Positions 9,272 through 18,828 of a DNA stretch of 29,193 nt are shown here, one piece after another. This DNA comes from Planoprotostelium fungivorum (taxonomy: Eukaryota > Evosea > Variosea > Cavosteliida > Cavosteliaceae). Location of the stretch: assembly GCA_003024175.1 (NCBI GenBank), contig MDYQ01000315.1, positions 1 to 29,193 of the forward strand, in the 5' to 3' direction. A program made the translations under genes and the position numbers. Under the pieces are notes generated by a model. It searched no databases. It worked only from the letters and a program-made list of their open reading frames with translations, and was not told the DNA's origin. Position 1 is the stretch's first letter; the number at the start of each line of letters is the position of its first letter.

Positions 9272-11454
9272 CTAGTGATTATGATTGTGTTGGGTATGCC
9301 CACTGTTGATCCTCTCCTGGAACAAACCTAAGGTTGGATCTGGTGCCCTGTTGGTGATGTACGCATAGAAGGTTGGTTGGTACTTGTGTTGAGGATTCAA
9401 TTGTGTATTGGTTATCCTCTTGTAACAATCCTCCACCATCTTGTACGTCACAGTAGCTGCCCTCTTGGTCTCGTCTTCTGTTTGATGATCATGAATCATG
9501 TTGATATCGAGCTATACCTTGGTGTCTGGCCTGCACCCAAATCATTTGATGCTCTCCTCCAGCATCACAATCAACGCGGATGTCAAAACAGGGATTGCCT
9601 GAGGCACAAAGCGTGACACCTGTTGCGTCTGGAGGGTATGGTGCCTTGTAGTGGTGAGGGTATTGTTTGGTCAACACATGATCCTTGTCTTGAGACAAAG
9701 AGTATCCAGGTGAGGACAGAGTGATGTTGTCACAGCTAGAGTGCATGATGGCTCCTGGAAATAAATCCTTGAGAGTGAAGGTGTTCCTCAGTAACTCGAC
9801 TTGAGCCCGCAGATAATCAGCAATGATCTGTCATCTTTCAGTGGGTTCCAGGCGCCTATCTTACCGTCTCAAACTGCTGCCACAAAATCTTTCCAATGAT
9901 AGGATACAAACGAAATGGTATCTCGAGTTGTGCACAGCAGATCTTAAGCACGTGATGAGGTAGGTGGATTCTCCCATCTTCAACTTGAATGCACCCCCGG
10001 TTGGCGGTCTTGGATCACCTTCTCACTCACGATGTCCTTATAAGGTGTGCCAGTCAACGACAGTAAAATAATCTGTCTTGAGACACCAGCATCGCCAATA
10101 GAGGATAGTACGGTGTCAGGCTGATACTGTTAAAAGCGCACTGATGCAAGACTTACCGAATATAAGCTGTTGAGATCGGATATAATGTTTCTCTCCCACA
10201 TTTCTGCTGAGTAGGTCTCCTTGCGTACCGCGTTTGCACTCCGTAGCATGACCTCCAGACATCGTGGTATAACTCCGTAGACAGAGATGAGACTCTTGGC
10301 GCCTGGCATATCGTCCAGAAAGTCCGTGGGAAGAGACCAAGTAGCAGTCTCAACGGCTTGCTCGGCAGTGAACATGTTGACAGCAATGGGTTTTGCCTTG
10401 AATCCACTGATGGTAGAAAATGTGCTGATCTGTGAGACTGGTACGGTGCCGGCTAGTGGAATCACATAGATCCGCTGCTCAACTGCCACAGGTGTGCTTC
10501 CATCATTGGTAGTGGTCGCAGTCGTCAGTGCCCTCACGAGGCTACGAAGCTCCTCCGGCTTTTGCGTGACCCATTGACACTCATCAATGAGCACAAACAT
10601 GGCAATCCAATCTTCAGGTCGTCGCTCGACGGATTTTCCAAGGAGGGTGAATATCTTGCGCAATGTACAAGCCTCTGAGGAGATACGATTCTCTCGATCG
10701 CACCATTTTCGATTCTCTACGACTTGAGAGTAGATACGAGAGGGTGTGATATCACTCCATTGCTCCCCAGCTAGTTTCGCATCTCCATTGGAAAGATCGA
10801 TGTACACACTGATGGTCCCTCGTAGAGAGCCTAAGAATCCCGCCTTTGACTCCTTGTTGAGTGACAGATGAATCAATCACTCACATTCTTCTTCTCTACA
10901 GTTTCTGTACAATAGGATTGAGTGAATTCTAGAAGAGTTGTCTTTCCGATCCCGCTCTGCCCACAGAGATAACCAAGCTGACTGTAGTTGTGCAATGCTC
11001 TCTCTCGTGTCTCCCAGTTGTGTAGAGCGACTTGATATATCCTATATAAACTCTCCTCCCGCGCTGTGAGTCTCATATCGAACTTGCGCTTTGGTCGACG
11101 GTTATAAAGTTTTTCCACCGACGAAGGTATTTCTATCACATATCAATGGATAATAAAAATGTATGACAGTTAGTTGTTGTGATATTACTCCATGTATCTC
11201 TATCGCAGCAATGCCGACCTCTAGAGCCGCAGCATGATGTTGAATGGTACATATTTAACATAAAGAGATAGTACAGAGTATATAACGAAAGATGAGTGGT
11301 ATTGTAGGAAGAACTTACCAACTGTGGGGGTAATCTGGGCAGGGATCGCTGTATCCCTTCCCCAGTTGGTGAGAATCGCTTGTAGCTTCGTATTATTTAC
11401 ATCTGATAAAGCCTCTCTGACAATCTCTTCTCGCTTTTCCTCTGTGTTGGCCAT
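9272..11454 (-). CDS. Crinkler/RHS-type P-loop NTPase with nuclease-like C-terminus (gene A)
   Basis: Model exons are 11454-11319, 11132-10885, 10852-10157, 10126-9865, 9827-9518 and 9477-9272, all with GT-AG introns in matching phase (186, 32, 30, 37 and 40 nt). Within 10126-9865 the frame only stays open if a 22-nt GTGAGT...AAG stretch is also removed, giving about 611 residues. Exon 2 has the Walker A motif GQSGIGKT (about residues 103-110). Exon 3 has Walker B VLIDECQW (about 215-222), then a sensor region and YGVIPRCLEVML. Exon 5 has FDIRVD and WVQAR, placed like the D...QxK core of PD-(D/E)XK nucleases. This NTPase plus nuclease order is that of Crinkler and trypanosome RHS proteins. 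ATG 11454 is the first in frame. No AATAAA was recognised after the stop. Confidence 0.7.
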
Positions 11455-11817
11455 CTTAACATCGTCCCATGGCTCAGAGAGCTCTCTTGAAGCGCTCAAA
11501 GGAAGATATAGATACTTGATTCATCGATGTGGTCTCACTCGGGTTGTGCGTGGATTGTACCAAGCAGAACTAATTTCGGGACCTCCCAGTTTGGGAAGTG
11601 CTAGTTGTAGCACAGGTCATCATCAGATCTGAACGCATTACACCCACTGGACTGTTTGAACAGAGTGGTAACAACGTCACTCAACAGAAGATAGGTATAA
11701 AATCATATTTCTTCTAATTTAACACATCATTTGAATCATCATCAGATCTGATGAGCCACCAGACCGTTTATATCACGATTGTATAAAAACTGTGCCGTAA
11801 CGCTTTTATTTTGTCCA
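11455..11817. promoter_or_regulatory. Upstream region of gene A, with a perfect palindrome
   Basis: No gene is seen. CATCATCAGATCTGA occurs twice (about 11618 and 11739). The second is embedded in the perfect 14-bp palindrome CATCAGATCTGATG. TATAAAATC at about 11695 could be a TATA-like element. An AG at about 11486 could be the acceptor of a 5' leader intron for gene A. Confidence 0.35.
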
Positions 11818-12050
11818 ACATCATAGTAAAAGGGAATATTATAGCGGATTTCTCTACAACTCACCTTGCACTGAATGCTTGCCTCCTGTGTTCTGTTTGG
11901 TAATCCTCTGCAAAACATTTGTAAGTGTTTGCGCGCTCTGTACTCGCTATATGCAGTCTGTGTGGAAATGTATACACTCAAATCATACAAAAGACACAAG
12001 GAGGCAAAAGGCAGGTGCATATGAATAGGCTGAGATCAATTTATTTGAGG
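11818..12050 (-). repeat. Conserved 3' flank of the cassette, copy 1
   Basis: About 230 bp shared with 14568-14808 and 26105-26345, starting with CATAGTAAAAGGGAATATTA and including GCGGATTTCTCTACAACTC, GCAAAACATTTGTAAG and ATACACTCAAATCATAC. It lies just past the 3' end of the small minus-strand gene. The AATAAA of that gene's transcript (TTTATT at 12039-12044 on the plus strand) is at its border. Conservation of this flank together with the gene shows that the whole block was duplicated. Confidence 0.8.
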
Positions 12051-12054
12051 CCGT

Positions 12055-12378
12055 TCAATTGTTCTTGAGGATGTCCTTTGCTGCGTCAAGAAAGGCTGGA
12101 GTGATGTTGGAAGTGCTCAATCCCTCCTCTCTTAGACAAGCTTTCTGACCAGCACTCCCAGTTTGGGTGATGTAAGACATCTGTTCTCTCCGGGTGTCTT
12201 TGCCATATTCCCTGGCCGCCTGTGCGAGCTCTGCAGGAGTCTCATAAGCTTTGGGAGGCATGTTTGGTGAAGTGCTTGCTTGTGTATTCAGTTGGAAATG
12301 ACGATTGGCCACTCTGTAGTTGGAGAATCCCTCTTCCCCTGCTTCCGCCAGGAGATCGTCATGAGGGTACTCAGCCAC
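12055..12378 (-). CDS. Small cassette protein family, copy 1
   Basis: An open frame of 107 codons that reads into EAGEEGFSNYRVANRHFQ, NMPPKAYETP, YITQTGSAGQKACLREEG and ends FLDAAKDILKNN. An AATAAA follows about 10 bases after the stop. The residue aligned with the initiator ATG of copy 2 (15115) is CTG here, so either translation starts elsewhere, an upstream exon supplies the start, or this copy is silent. The predicted protein is hydrophilic with no signal peptide or membrane segment. I do not recognise the family. It diverges from the plus-strand leader across a conserved promoter. Confidence 0.55.
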   Translation of the reverse strand: MAEYPHDDLLAEAGEEGFSNYRVANRHFQLNTQASTSPNMPPKAYETPAELAQAAREYGKDTRREQMSYITQTGSAGQKACLREEGLSTSNITPAFLDAAKDILKNN

Positions 12379-12560
12379 GAGTGATTTTAAGAGACGGAGT
12401 GAAGTTATAACTCCGTTTCACAAGAATGGCGGTCGTACGTGATCATCAAGTGATCTTCAGATCATGAGATGATTCGCTTTTTGTTTTGCTGAAACCAAGG
12501 GAAAAAAAACAAGATGCGTTACATACCCTAAAGCAACCGGATATAGTCATGCAGCGTGAC
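12379..12560. promoter_or_regulatory. Divergent promoter of the cassette, copy 1
   Basis: It is shared with 15116-15255, 21030-21235 and 26650-26785. Landmarks are a hairpin ACGGAGT...ACTCCGT (about 12393-12415), TGATC-TTCA-GATCA (about 12451-12464), ATGAGATGATTCGCTTTT, GAAACCAAGGGAAAAA and ATACAGTCATGCAGCGTGA (TATAGTCATGCAGCGTGA here). It lies between the minus-strand small gene and the plus-strand leader, so it probably serves both. The hairpins may be dimer-binding sites. Confidence 0.6.
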
Positions 12561-12996
12561 GATTATTGTCCAGTGGGTTCGTTTTCAAACCATTTAAATT
12601 TAGTACACAAAAACACGGTTGATATCGTGCCTGTTGCTATTAGCAACTCGGTTTGTTAACGTGAAAAATTTAAAGGTTATGAAAACGAACCCGCTGGACA
12701 ATATCAAACATAACACAGAGACCTCTGCGGCGTCCAAAGGTAACGACACCGTCCATTCACCGTGGGCCACAATTCAAGCTATCCACAAGGTAATAATATA
12801 CGGCTCAATCAGACGCCTGTGTCTATATAGACGTCATTGTGTGTTTACATTTTCTGACCGTCACATCAGATCTCGTGCCTATCATCCTGTCGCCACCTCG
12901 AAGATTCTCAAGGTAATTTCATACGCTCGAACTGAACGCTTGGCCTCTCGGTTTGTGTTTTAGTTCATCTTCATCGTTCTGACTCCTGGGTAGAAG
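12561..12996 (+). other. 5' leader with small exons, copy 1
   Basis: Splice-like junctions bracket short exons: CAAAG|GTAACG (about 12737), CACAAG|GTAATA (about 12788), CATCAG|ATCTCG (about 12869) and CTCAAG|GTAATT (about 12912), and the last acceptor GAAG lies directly before ATG 12997. The same exon and intron sequences recur at 15510-16079. I take this as transcribed, spliced 5' leader rather than coding sequence. Confidence 0.5.
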
Positions 12997-13330
12997 ATGA
13001 CGGATCCCAATTTGCCCACCATGCAAACTCGCATCAAGGGTCTCGCCCTAACTCTGGCCGAGAAGACCTGGCTCAGAAGGAGCTGGATGCCCACCCAGAC
13101 CTGGCGACCACGTGGACCCCTGAGACAGATGTTAATTTGACAGCTTTCCTCAAGCAATCTGCCACCAGTCCGCCCCACCTGGTGAGTCCCGACCCTTCTT
13201 ATTTCTCTTTTTATTCTCTTTATTCTCGTTGCGGTGTCCCCAGGGCCTCTATGGGGCTCTACCAAATGGAGATGACATGAGCATAGTATTTGCCTCTCGC
13301 CTGTTTGTCTCCTACCAGCGAGTACCTGTG
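12997..13330 (+). pseudogene. Header exon and start of a broken NTPase gene
   Basis: ATG 12997 follows the leader, and a consensus donor GTGAGT lies at 13182. The exon sequence is proline- and leucine-rich and is unlike the header exon at 16080. Intron 1 (TTCTTATTTCTC, TTTATTCTC, GTGTCCCCAGGGCCTCTA) is nearly the same as at 16228 and 27619. Just after it, at about 13262-13312, a piece of NTPase sequence (DDMSIVFASRLFVS) reads on the plus strand. The gene is a rearranged remnant. Confidence 0.5.
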
Positions 13331-13350
13331 GTATATAAACCACTAAAAAT

Positions 13351-13668
13351 CTAAAAATATTGATTAATACTCACCGGAATGATGTAGGTCTTGTGCTGAA
13401 CAGCGATAGACTGTCCCAATCGTCCCACCTCCACCTCGTCTGATGTCATCAAGCTGAAAATGGATCCAGCAAAGCTATTGAGTGACCTAACAGAGTCCGT
13501 CACCCACTGACTCTCGTCAACAGCAATAATGACGGCAGTCCACCCGTCCCTCCCAGTTGCTTGGATCGCTTTGCCAAGCAGTTCCCAAACTACACGAGGT
13601 GTGAACTTGGAAGCAGGAATTGCAGTGCGGCGTCTCCCCCAGGAAGAGCCCTCTGACAACACTTTCAC
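13351..13668 (-). pseudogene. NTPase piece with Walker B, opposite strand
   Basis: A 105-codon minus-strand frame with SEGSSWGRRRTAIPASKF, GWTAVIIAVDESQWVTDS (Walker B; compare VLIDECQW of gene A) and HKTYIIPV, ending at a GTGAGT donor at about 13373. The flanking related pieces at 13262-13312 and 13721-13985 read on the plus strand, so this segment is inverted relative to them. It is part of a broken Crinkler/RHS-type NTPase. Confidence 0.6.
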
Positions 13669-13720
13669 AATGACATATGGGTGAAACGTCTGATACGGTC
13701 AGTGGGCGATCTCCAATTAT

Positions 13721-13985
13721 GTGACTGACAAGCACAGTGTGTATGGCACAATACCAAGAATGCTGGAAGACATAATATATGTGTTGAGGCAGGAATACCA
13801 CGGAATTCCGGAGGTTCTGGAAAAGAGATGGAACGTAGCTGTTTCGGAATTTCCGCAATACTATGTCGAGGATAAGCATCACTGCGTACTCAAGAATCCT
13901 CCTCGATTTTCACCTGAAGGTCAAATCTTAGATGAACATTCCCAACTGCAACTCCCCCCAGGAATATTCAAATGTGGAACGAACA
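13721..13985 (+). pseudogene. NTPase piece, C-terminal part of the ATPase domain
   Basis: HSVYGTIPRMLEDIIYVLRQ, aligned with SVYGVIPRCLEVML of gene A, is followed by EKRWNVAVSEFPQYYVED and KNPPRFSPEG. It reads to the n at 13986. The match to gene A places it just after the sensor region of the NTPase. It has no start or end of its own. Confidence 0.6.
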
Positions 13986-13986
13986 N

Positions 13987-14470
13987 AGCAATAATGACGG
14001 CAGTCCACCCGTCCCTCCCAGTTGCTTGGATCGCTTTGCCAAGCAGTTCCCAAACTACACGAGGTGTGAACTTGGAAGCAGGAATTGGAGTGCGGCGTCT
14101 CCCCCAGGAAGAGCCCTCTGACAAGGAGACAAACAGGCGAGAGGCAAATACTATGCTCATGTCATCTCCATTTGGTCCTGATCCATTTGACAGGTCAATA
14201 TACACCTCAACTGCATTCTTGAGAGAATTTAGGAAAGACGACTACCAACAAGTCAGAACTAAAATTGGTAATACGATCCTACTATACTCACATCATATGC
14301 ATATTTCTGGTCTTGTGAGACCGCAATGATCAGCTGTTCTTTGATGACTGAGAGCATAGTTGACTTGCCAATTCCACTCAGTCCTAACAAGTAACCCATC
14401 TTATGCCTCTGTTTCGTTTTCTCTTCCTTGTTTACCCAGTTGTTTTCTGCTATCTCGTATAGCCTCTTGG
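13987..14470 (-). pseudogene. NTPase piece with Walker A
   Basis: The right part (about 14300-14410, minus) carries GYLLGLSGIGKSTMLSVIKE, a Walker A motif equivalent to GYLCGQSGIGKT in gene A. A second stretch (about 14205-13987) reads YIDLSNGSGPNGDDMSIVF and on to GWTAVIIA, repeating the piece at 13351-13668 up to the n. It is a remnant of the same broken NTPase family. The repetition at the n suggests that the assembly joined two copies or alleles. Confidence 0.6.
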
Positions 14471-14567
14471 GGGCCTCGGAATAACCGTCAGGAATGCTTG
14501 CAATGGATTTCGAAATGTAGTTTTTTTGATAAATTTGCGAAGCTCACAACTTTTCAAAATGTATCTT

Positions 14568-14808
14568 CATCATAGTAAAAGGGAATATTATAGCGGATTT
14601 CTCTACAACTCACCTCACACTGAATGCTCGCCTCCTGTGTTCTGTTTGATAATCCTCTGCAAAACATTTGTAAGCGTTCGCGTGCTCGGAACTTGCTTTA
14701 TGCAGTCTGGGTGGAAATCTATACACTCAAATCATACAAAAGACACAACGAGGCAAAAAGCAGCTGCATATGAATAGGCTGAGATCAATTTATTTGTGGC
14801 TCACAAGG
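14568..14808 (-). repeat. Conserved 3' flank of the cassette, copy 2
   Basis: It is nearly identical to 11818-12050 and 26105-26345, including CATAGTAAAAGGGAATATTA at its outer edge and the GCAAAACATTTGTAAGCG repeat R core. An ATTTATTTG (AATAAA on the minus strand) borders the adjoining small gene. Confidence 0.8.
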
Positions 14809-14812
14809 CCCT

Positions 14813-15115
14813 TCATTTGTTCTTGAGGATGTCCTTTGCTGCGTCAAGAAAGGCTGGAGTGATGTTGGAAGTGCTCAATCCCTCCTCTCTTAGACAAGCT
14901 TTCTGACCAGCACTCCCAGTTTGGGTGATGTAAGACAGCTGTTCTCTCCGAGTGTCTCCGCCATAGTCCTTGGCCGCCTGTGCAAGATCTGCAGGAGTCT
15001 CATAAGCTTTGGGAGGCATGTTTGGTGATGGTGAAGTGCTTGCTTGTGTATTTGGTTGGAAATGACGATTGACCACTCTGTAGTCAGAGATTCCCTCTTC
15101 CTCTGCTTCCGCCAT
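14813..15115 (-). CDS. Small cassette protein family, copy 2 (best copy)
   Basis: ATG 15115 to the stop at 14813 encodes 100 residues: MAEAEEEGISDYRVVNRHFQ, STSPSPNMPPKAYETPADLA, YITQTGSAGQKACLREEG and FLDAAKDILKNK. AATAAA follows the stop. This copy alone has an ATG at the conserved start position together with a full-length frame. Its C-terminal half is almost identical to copy 1, while the N-terminal 30 residues vary. It is acidic at the N-terminus, hydrophilic and probably soluble. I do not recognise the family. The divergent neighbour is the leader of gene B. Confidence 0.65.
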   Translation of the reverse strand: MAEAEEEGISDYRVVNRHFQPNTQASTSPSPNMPPKAYETPADLAQAAKDYGGDTRREQLSYITQTGSAGQKACLREEGLSTSNITPAFLDAAKDILKNK

Positions 15116-15255
15116 GAGATTCTCAATCGCGCTCCCACCATCACGTGATCTTCAGATCATGAGATGACTCGCTTTTGTTCGTTGAAACCAAGGGAAAAAA
15201 AAACATGATGCATTACATACCTTGAAGCAGCCACCAAATACAGTCATGCAGCGTG
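15116..15255. promoter_or_regulatory. Divergent promoter of the cassette, copy 2
   Basis: It contains CACGTGATCTTCAGATCATGAG (E-box-like CACGTG overlapping the TGATC-TTCA-GATCA hairpin, about 15143-15163), ATGACTCGCTTTTGTTCGTT, GAAACCAAGGGAAAAAA and ATACAGTCATGCAGCGTGA. It separates the minus-strand small gene from the leader of gene B. The ACGGAGT hairpin of the other copies is missing. Confidence 0.6.
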
Positions 15256-16079
15256 ATTTCAGTTCGCCTCCCCCTGACTCTGTTCGTCCTTTCGTACCTC
15301 CTCGTTGGTACGATTGACCTCAAGGCTGTTCTGCGGAAATTTTCGCTTCGGAATTTATCGAGATATCGCAAAGAGATATCATCGTATAACCGCTCGAACG
15401 TTTTCACTTTCCAGAGACCACGCACAGGTAGACGTTCGTAGAAGTCTTATCATAACATCGCCGTCTCTCATTCATCGTAGGGTCTTCAATCTGACTTATT
15501 TCTTTTCAGATCTTCGGTCCGTATCGCGCCGTATTTTCTTAGACTTCGTCTCGAGCGTTCACAGGTAACGACGCCACGCCAACGTCGGTTCATATCTTTT
15601 TCATTCTGACTCTATTCCAGATCTTGGGTCCGTATTCCACTGTCCGTTCGAAGAAGACCCTTCGAGCATTTCTCTAGGTAACAACACGCCGACCCAACGT
15701 CGGTTCGTCTTCGTCTTTTCTGACGTTCATTTCAGGTTTTGAGTCCATATCGTCCACCACCTATTCGCCGTGGGCCACAATTCAAGCCATCCACAAGGTA
15801 ATAATATACGCCTCAACCCAAAAATTAGACGCCTGCTATAGACGTTGGCGTATGTTTACATTTTCTGAACGTCGAACAGATCTCGTTCGTATCTTTGTCG
15901 CCGATCAACTCAAACAGCCTCAAGGTACCTTCATACACTCGAATCGAGCACTGTCGCCACCTCCGGCCATCTCAAGGTGATTTCACACACCCAAATTGAA
16001 CACTGGAAAGCTTATTGAGACGTCAGCGTCAGTTCATCTTCACATTTTCTGACCGTTGTCTCAAATCCCTCGATCAATA
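15256..16079 (+). other. 5' leader of gene B: tandem small exons
   Basis: Predicted small exons are 15510-15564, 15621-15677, 15736-15797 and 15880-15924 (45 to 62 nt). They are separated by introns of about 56 to 82 nt that start GTAA and end TTTTCAG, TATTCCAG, TTTCAG or GAACAG. Exons share starts such as ATCTT.GGTCCGTAT, and introns share CCAACGTCGGTTCGTC. The exon-intron unit therefore appears to have been duplicated in tandem. An earlier donor lies at about 15428. The leader ends just before ATG 16080. Confidence 0.55.
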
Positions 16080-18694
16080 ATGTCCACCGGAAAGGAAATA
16101 TACATCAACATTCGCAAGAAGGAGGGCGATTCTGATGAAGTTGCTGTAGCAGCCTGGGATAATCTATCAGAGGATAATAAGGAGCACTATCGTAAACAAG
16201 TGCCTGCTCAAGGAGCCACCCTCACCGGTGAGTGTCGACCCTTCTTATTTCTCTTTTTATTCTCTTTATTCTTGTCGCGGTGTCTCTTGGCCTCTACAAG
16301 GTCTAGCTCGCGTGTCGACAGCCTAGAGGGGTCGACTTTACTGCAAATCATACTATATCTATCATTTTATTTCATTCCCATTCTGATATATGTCTAGAAC
16401 CCTCACCCATCTGGGCAACTGCCCTAAGACTTCATCCAAATGATCGTATCGAACAGATCAGGCATTATATCCTCAACGAGCCGTCATTCAAGAGTCATCT
16501 CAAACACAACCAAGAATGGCAGCCCATACCTGAGCATCCAATCTGGGAGTTTGCTCAGAAAGACATTTTATTCGAAAGAGAAGGTGTGGCTAAGAATATA
16601 CTGAGCTACATTGTGGATGCGGCAAGTTCTCAAGATCGGAATGCCCTTATCATGCTACAGGCGGTGCGTAAATCGCCAAAAGAGATTGTTGATCTAATTT
16701 CTGCAGGCACCAGGCGTTGGAAAGACGGCGCTCCTCAATTATATCGCCAAACACCAATTATTCCATCATTATCGACACGTAGTGATCACGTTTAATTCGT
16801 ACACCTCGTACCAGCTAAGTCGACGCAACGAACAAAAGGGCATGAAGGGTATCAAATTTGAACTATTCACTAGGATTATCTTTGGGTGGGTGCATATAGA
16901 GATCACATTGAACCATTAGATATGGTGGATAACTGACACATTGATAGAATATTTTTCAATTTCAGTATGGAAGCCTGGAATTCCCTTATGGCGGATCCGG
17001 TCTATAAGAAAGAGATCTATTCAATATTTGAACACCACACCATGAAGCAATATATGGAGGCATACATGGGGACCAAAGACATTATGCTTCATGTCGACGA
17101 GTTGGGCAGATTGTACACCGAAAGGACAGACAGAAGGCGTTTTGATCTTGACACGATCATCACAGAACTCGGTGTGTGGATGTATACCATATTAAGTTGT
17201 GAGGTCTGACTTGGGCGCAGGTTGTCTGCGAGATGCCGGAGTGGTTAGTCTCATCACATCATTGAACCCCGCGTTATTGCAAAGGTCGGTGACCAGTTCG
17301 GGAAGAGGTATAAATTGGGTTGAAGTTTCCCTCATTCAAGACATCGATGCCTTTCTCGCGGTTCTACCTGGTGAGTACACAACGCGACAGCGTGTGAGCT
17401 AATAAGGTACAGAGAAAATGAAGACAGACGCAATAAAGAGGGTGATGGTTCAGTGCAATGGTCACGCACGCACCTTGAGCCTCTTCCTCAATTGGGTTTA
17501 CAAAGACATCGATAATAGGATAACGATGAGTGAGGAAGAACTCATCAGATTATTTGTGCTGTCGCCTCACTTTCCAAGTGAGTAATTCCTTCTCGAAATA
17601 TTTCAGTTTCTGACCTTTTGAAGGTCAAACTGCACCTCCCGAGACTCTTGTGATGGAGTGCTTGCTGCCACAGAATCGCCCCTTGGACTACAAGGTGGAG
17701 GGCAAGACTTTGTCTGAGTGGATTCAAAGTGGGCATTTGATCAACGCCGGGCTTGATAGAGACCAAACGATCATCCCAACAATGTCTAAGATATATCTAC
17801 GGGCAAGGATGAATCAGAATTCGAAGTGGACAGAGCTACATCAGATTCTTACGTTGTGTAACAGGTGGGATTGGCACGAGTTTGAAAGGATGCATGTGGC
17901 GTGGGAGCGCATGATGAGGCGACTTCACTCGGGAGAGCAGCTCACCTTCAGAAAACTCTACAGAATGCCCGACAATGAGAAATCCCCGATTTTTGATGAA
18001 CCGTGGTGGGCACAACCAAAATTATTGGCCGATGCTAAGATGACTTCATCCGTAGAGGTAAGAGAACCATTATTATATATTCTATCTCAAGAGCTGACTG
18101 AATACATAGGAATGGCAGATCGATGGTGCAGATAACAAACTTCGGCCTATAAAGGACGACGAACGTACAAACATAATGTACCTTGGAAAGGCCGGTACCA
18201 AGGATGTGGAGGCAGCAACCATCGATAAGCTGGTATCAGGGGGAACGGTTATATCTGGGTTTCAGTGTAAACTATCCAGCAAGAGTTCCTCAACTGTGCT
18301 GACCCCAACAACCCTGGACAATCATTATCCAAAATGGGCGGAGAAAATGAAAGGTGATTTATATAAGTTGGTTGTAGATTTTGCTGATAGAATGGATTAG
18401 GTCACAAATTTGTGTGGGTCCTTGCTGCCTGTCGTGACATTCAGCCCGCGACAGTAAAGCGAGCGGAATCCTATCCCAATCTGATCCTTCTCGATCGCGA
18501 GCGCCTTCGAAACATCTATGGACCCACGCTCGCTGCTCATCCTGACTTCAGAAAAGCGAACAAGTCGGTTATGGCCAAGGAATCAATCGAAGTCATCAAG
18601 CGGACGGATAGGACCAATTTGATGTCAAGGGTGTGTTTATCTTCTTTTATTATGATTGAGCTTGAACAATTACGTTGCATTGTAGATGAGCTGA
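16080..18694 (+). CDS. Crinkler/RHS-type P-loop NTPase plus PD-(D/E)XK-like nuclease (gene B)
   Basis: Ten exons join in phase: 16080-16227, 16398-16663, 16707-16885, 16966-17171, 17221-17370, 17407-17577, 17624-18057, 18110-18353, 18401-18630 and 18686-18694 (678 residues, no internal stop). Introns are 36 to 170 nt, all GT-AG. Residues 1-50 are a charged header. Walker A APGVGKT (139-145) starts exactly at exon 3. Walker B is IMLHVDE (D242/E243). A sensor-like TSSGRGINWVEV (about 291-302) and CNGHARTL (about 333-340) are typical of Crinkler/RHS NTPases. The C-terminus has IDGADN (about 522), GFQCKL (Q570, K572) and NLILLDRERL, matching the D...QxK core of the PD-(D/E)XK fold. The family acts as effectors or nuclear factors in other lineages; the role here is unknown. 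The gene looks intact. Confidence 0.8.
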
Positions 18695-18809
18695 CCTCTC
18701 CCAGATGTTCAGCACATCCAAGGTTGTGTGTCAGTCTCCGTATCGTCCTATGTCTGTTGGATTGATGAGACTATTTCTTAGATGGAAGTAGACAGATTTG
18801 ACAATTCAC

Positions 18810-18815
18810 AATAAA
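18810..18815 (+). terminator. Polyadenylation signal of gene B
   Basis: AATAAA lies 116 bases after the predicted stop of gene B and just before the ATG at 18829. It is the first AATAAA downstream on this strand. Confidence 0.6.
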
Positions 18816-18828
18816 TGCACTTCAAAAT

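Noticed and set aside
13517-13882. A 121-codon minus-strand gene
   Set aside because: It overlaps, out of frame, the better-supported NTPase pieces on both strands.
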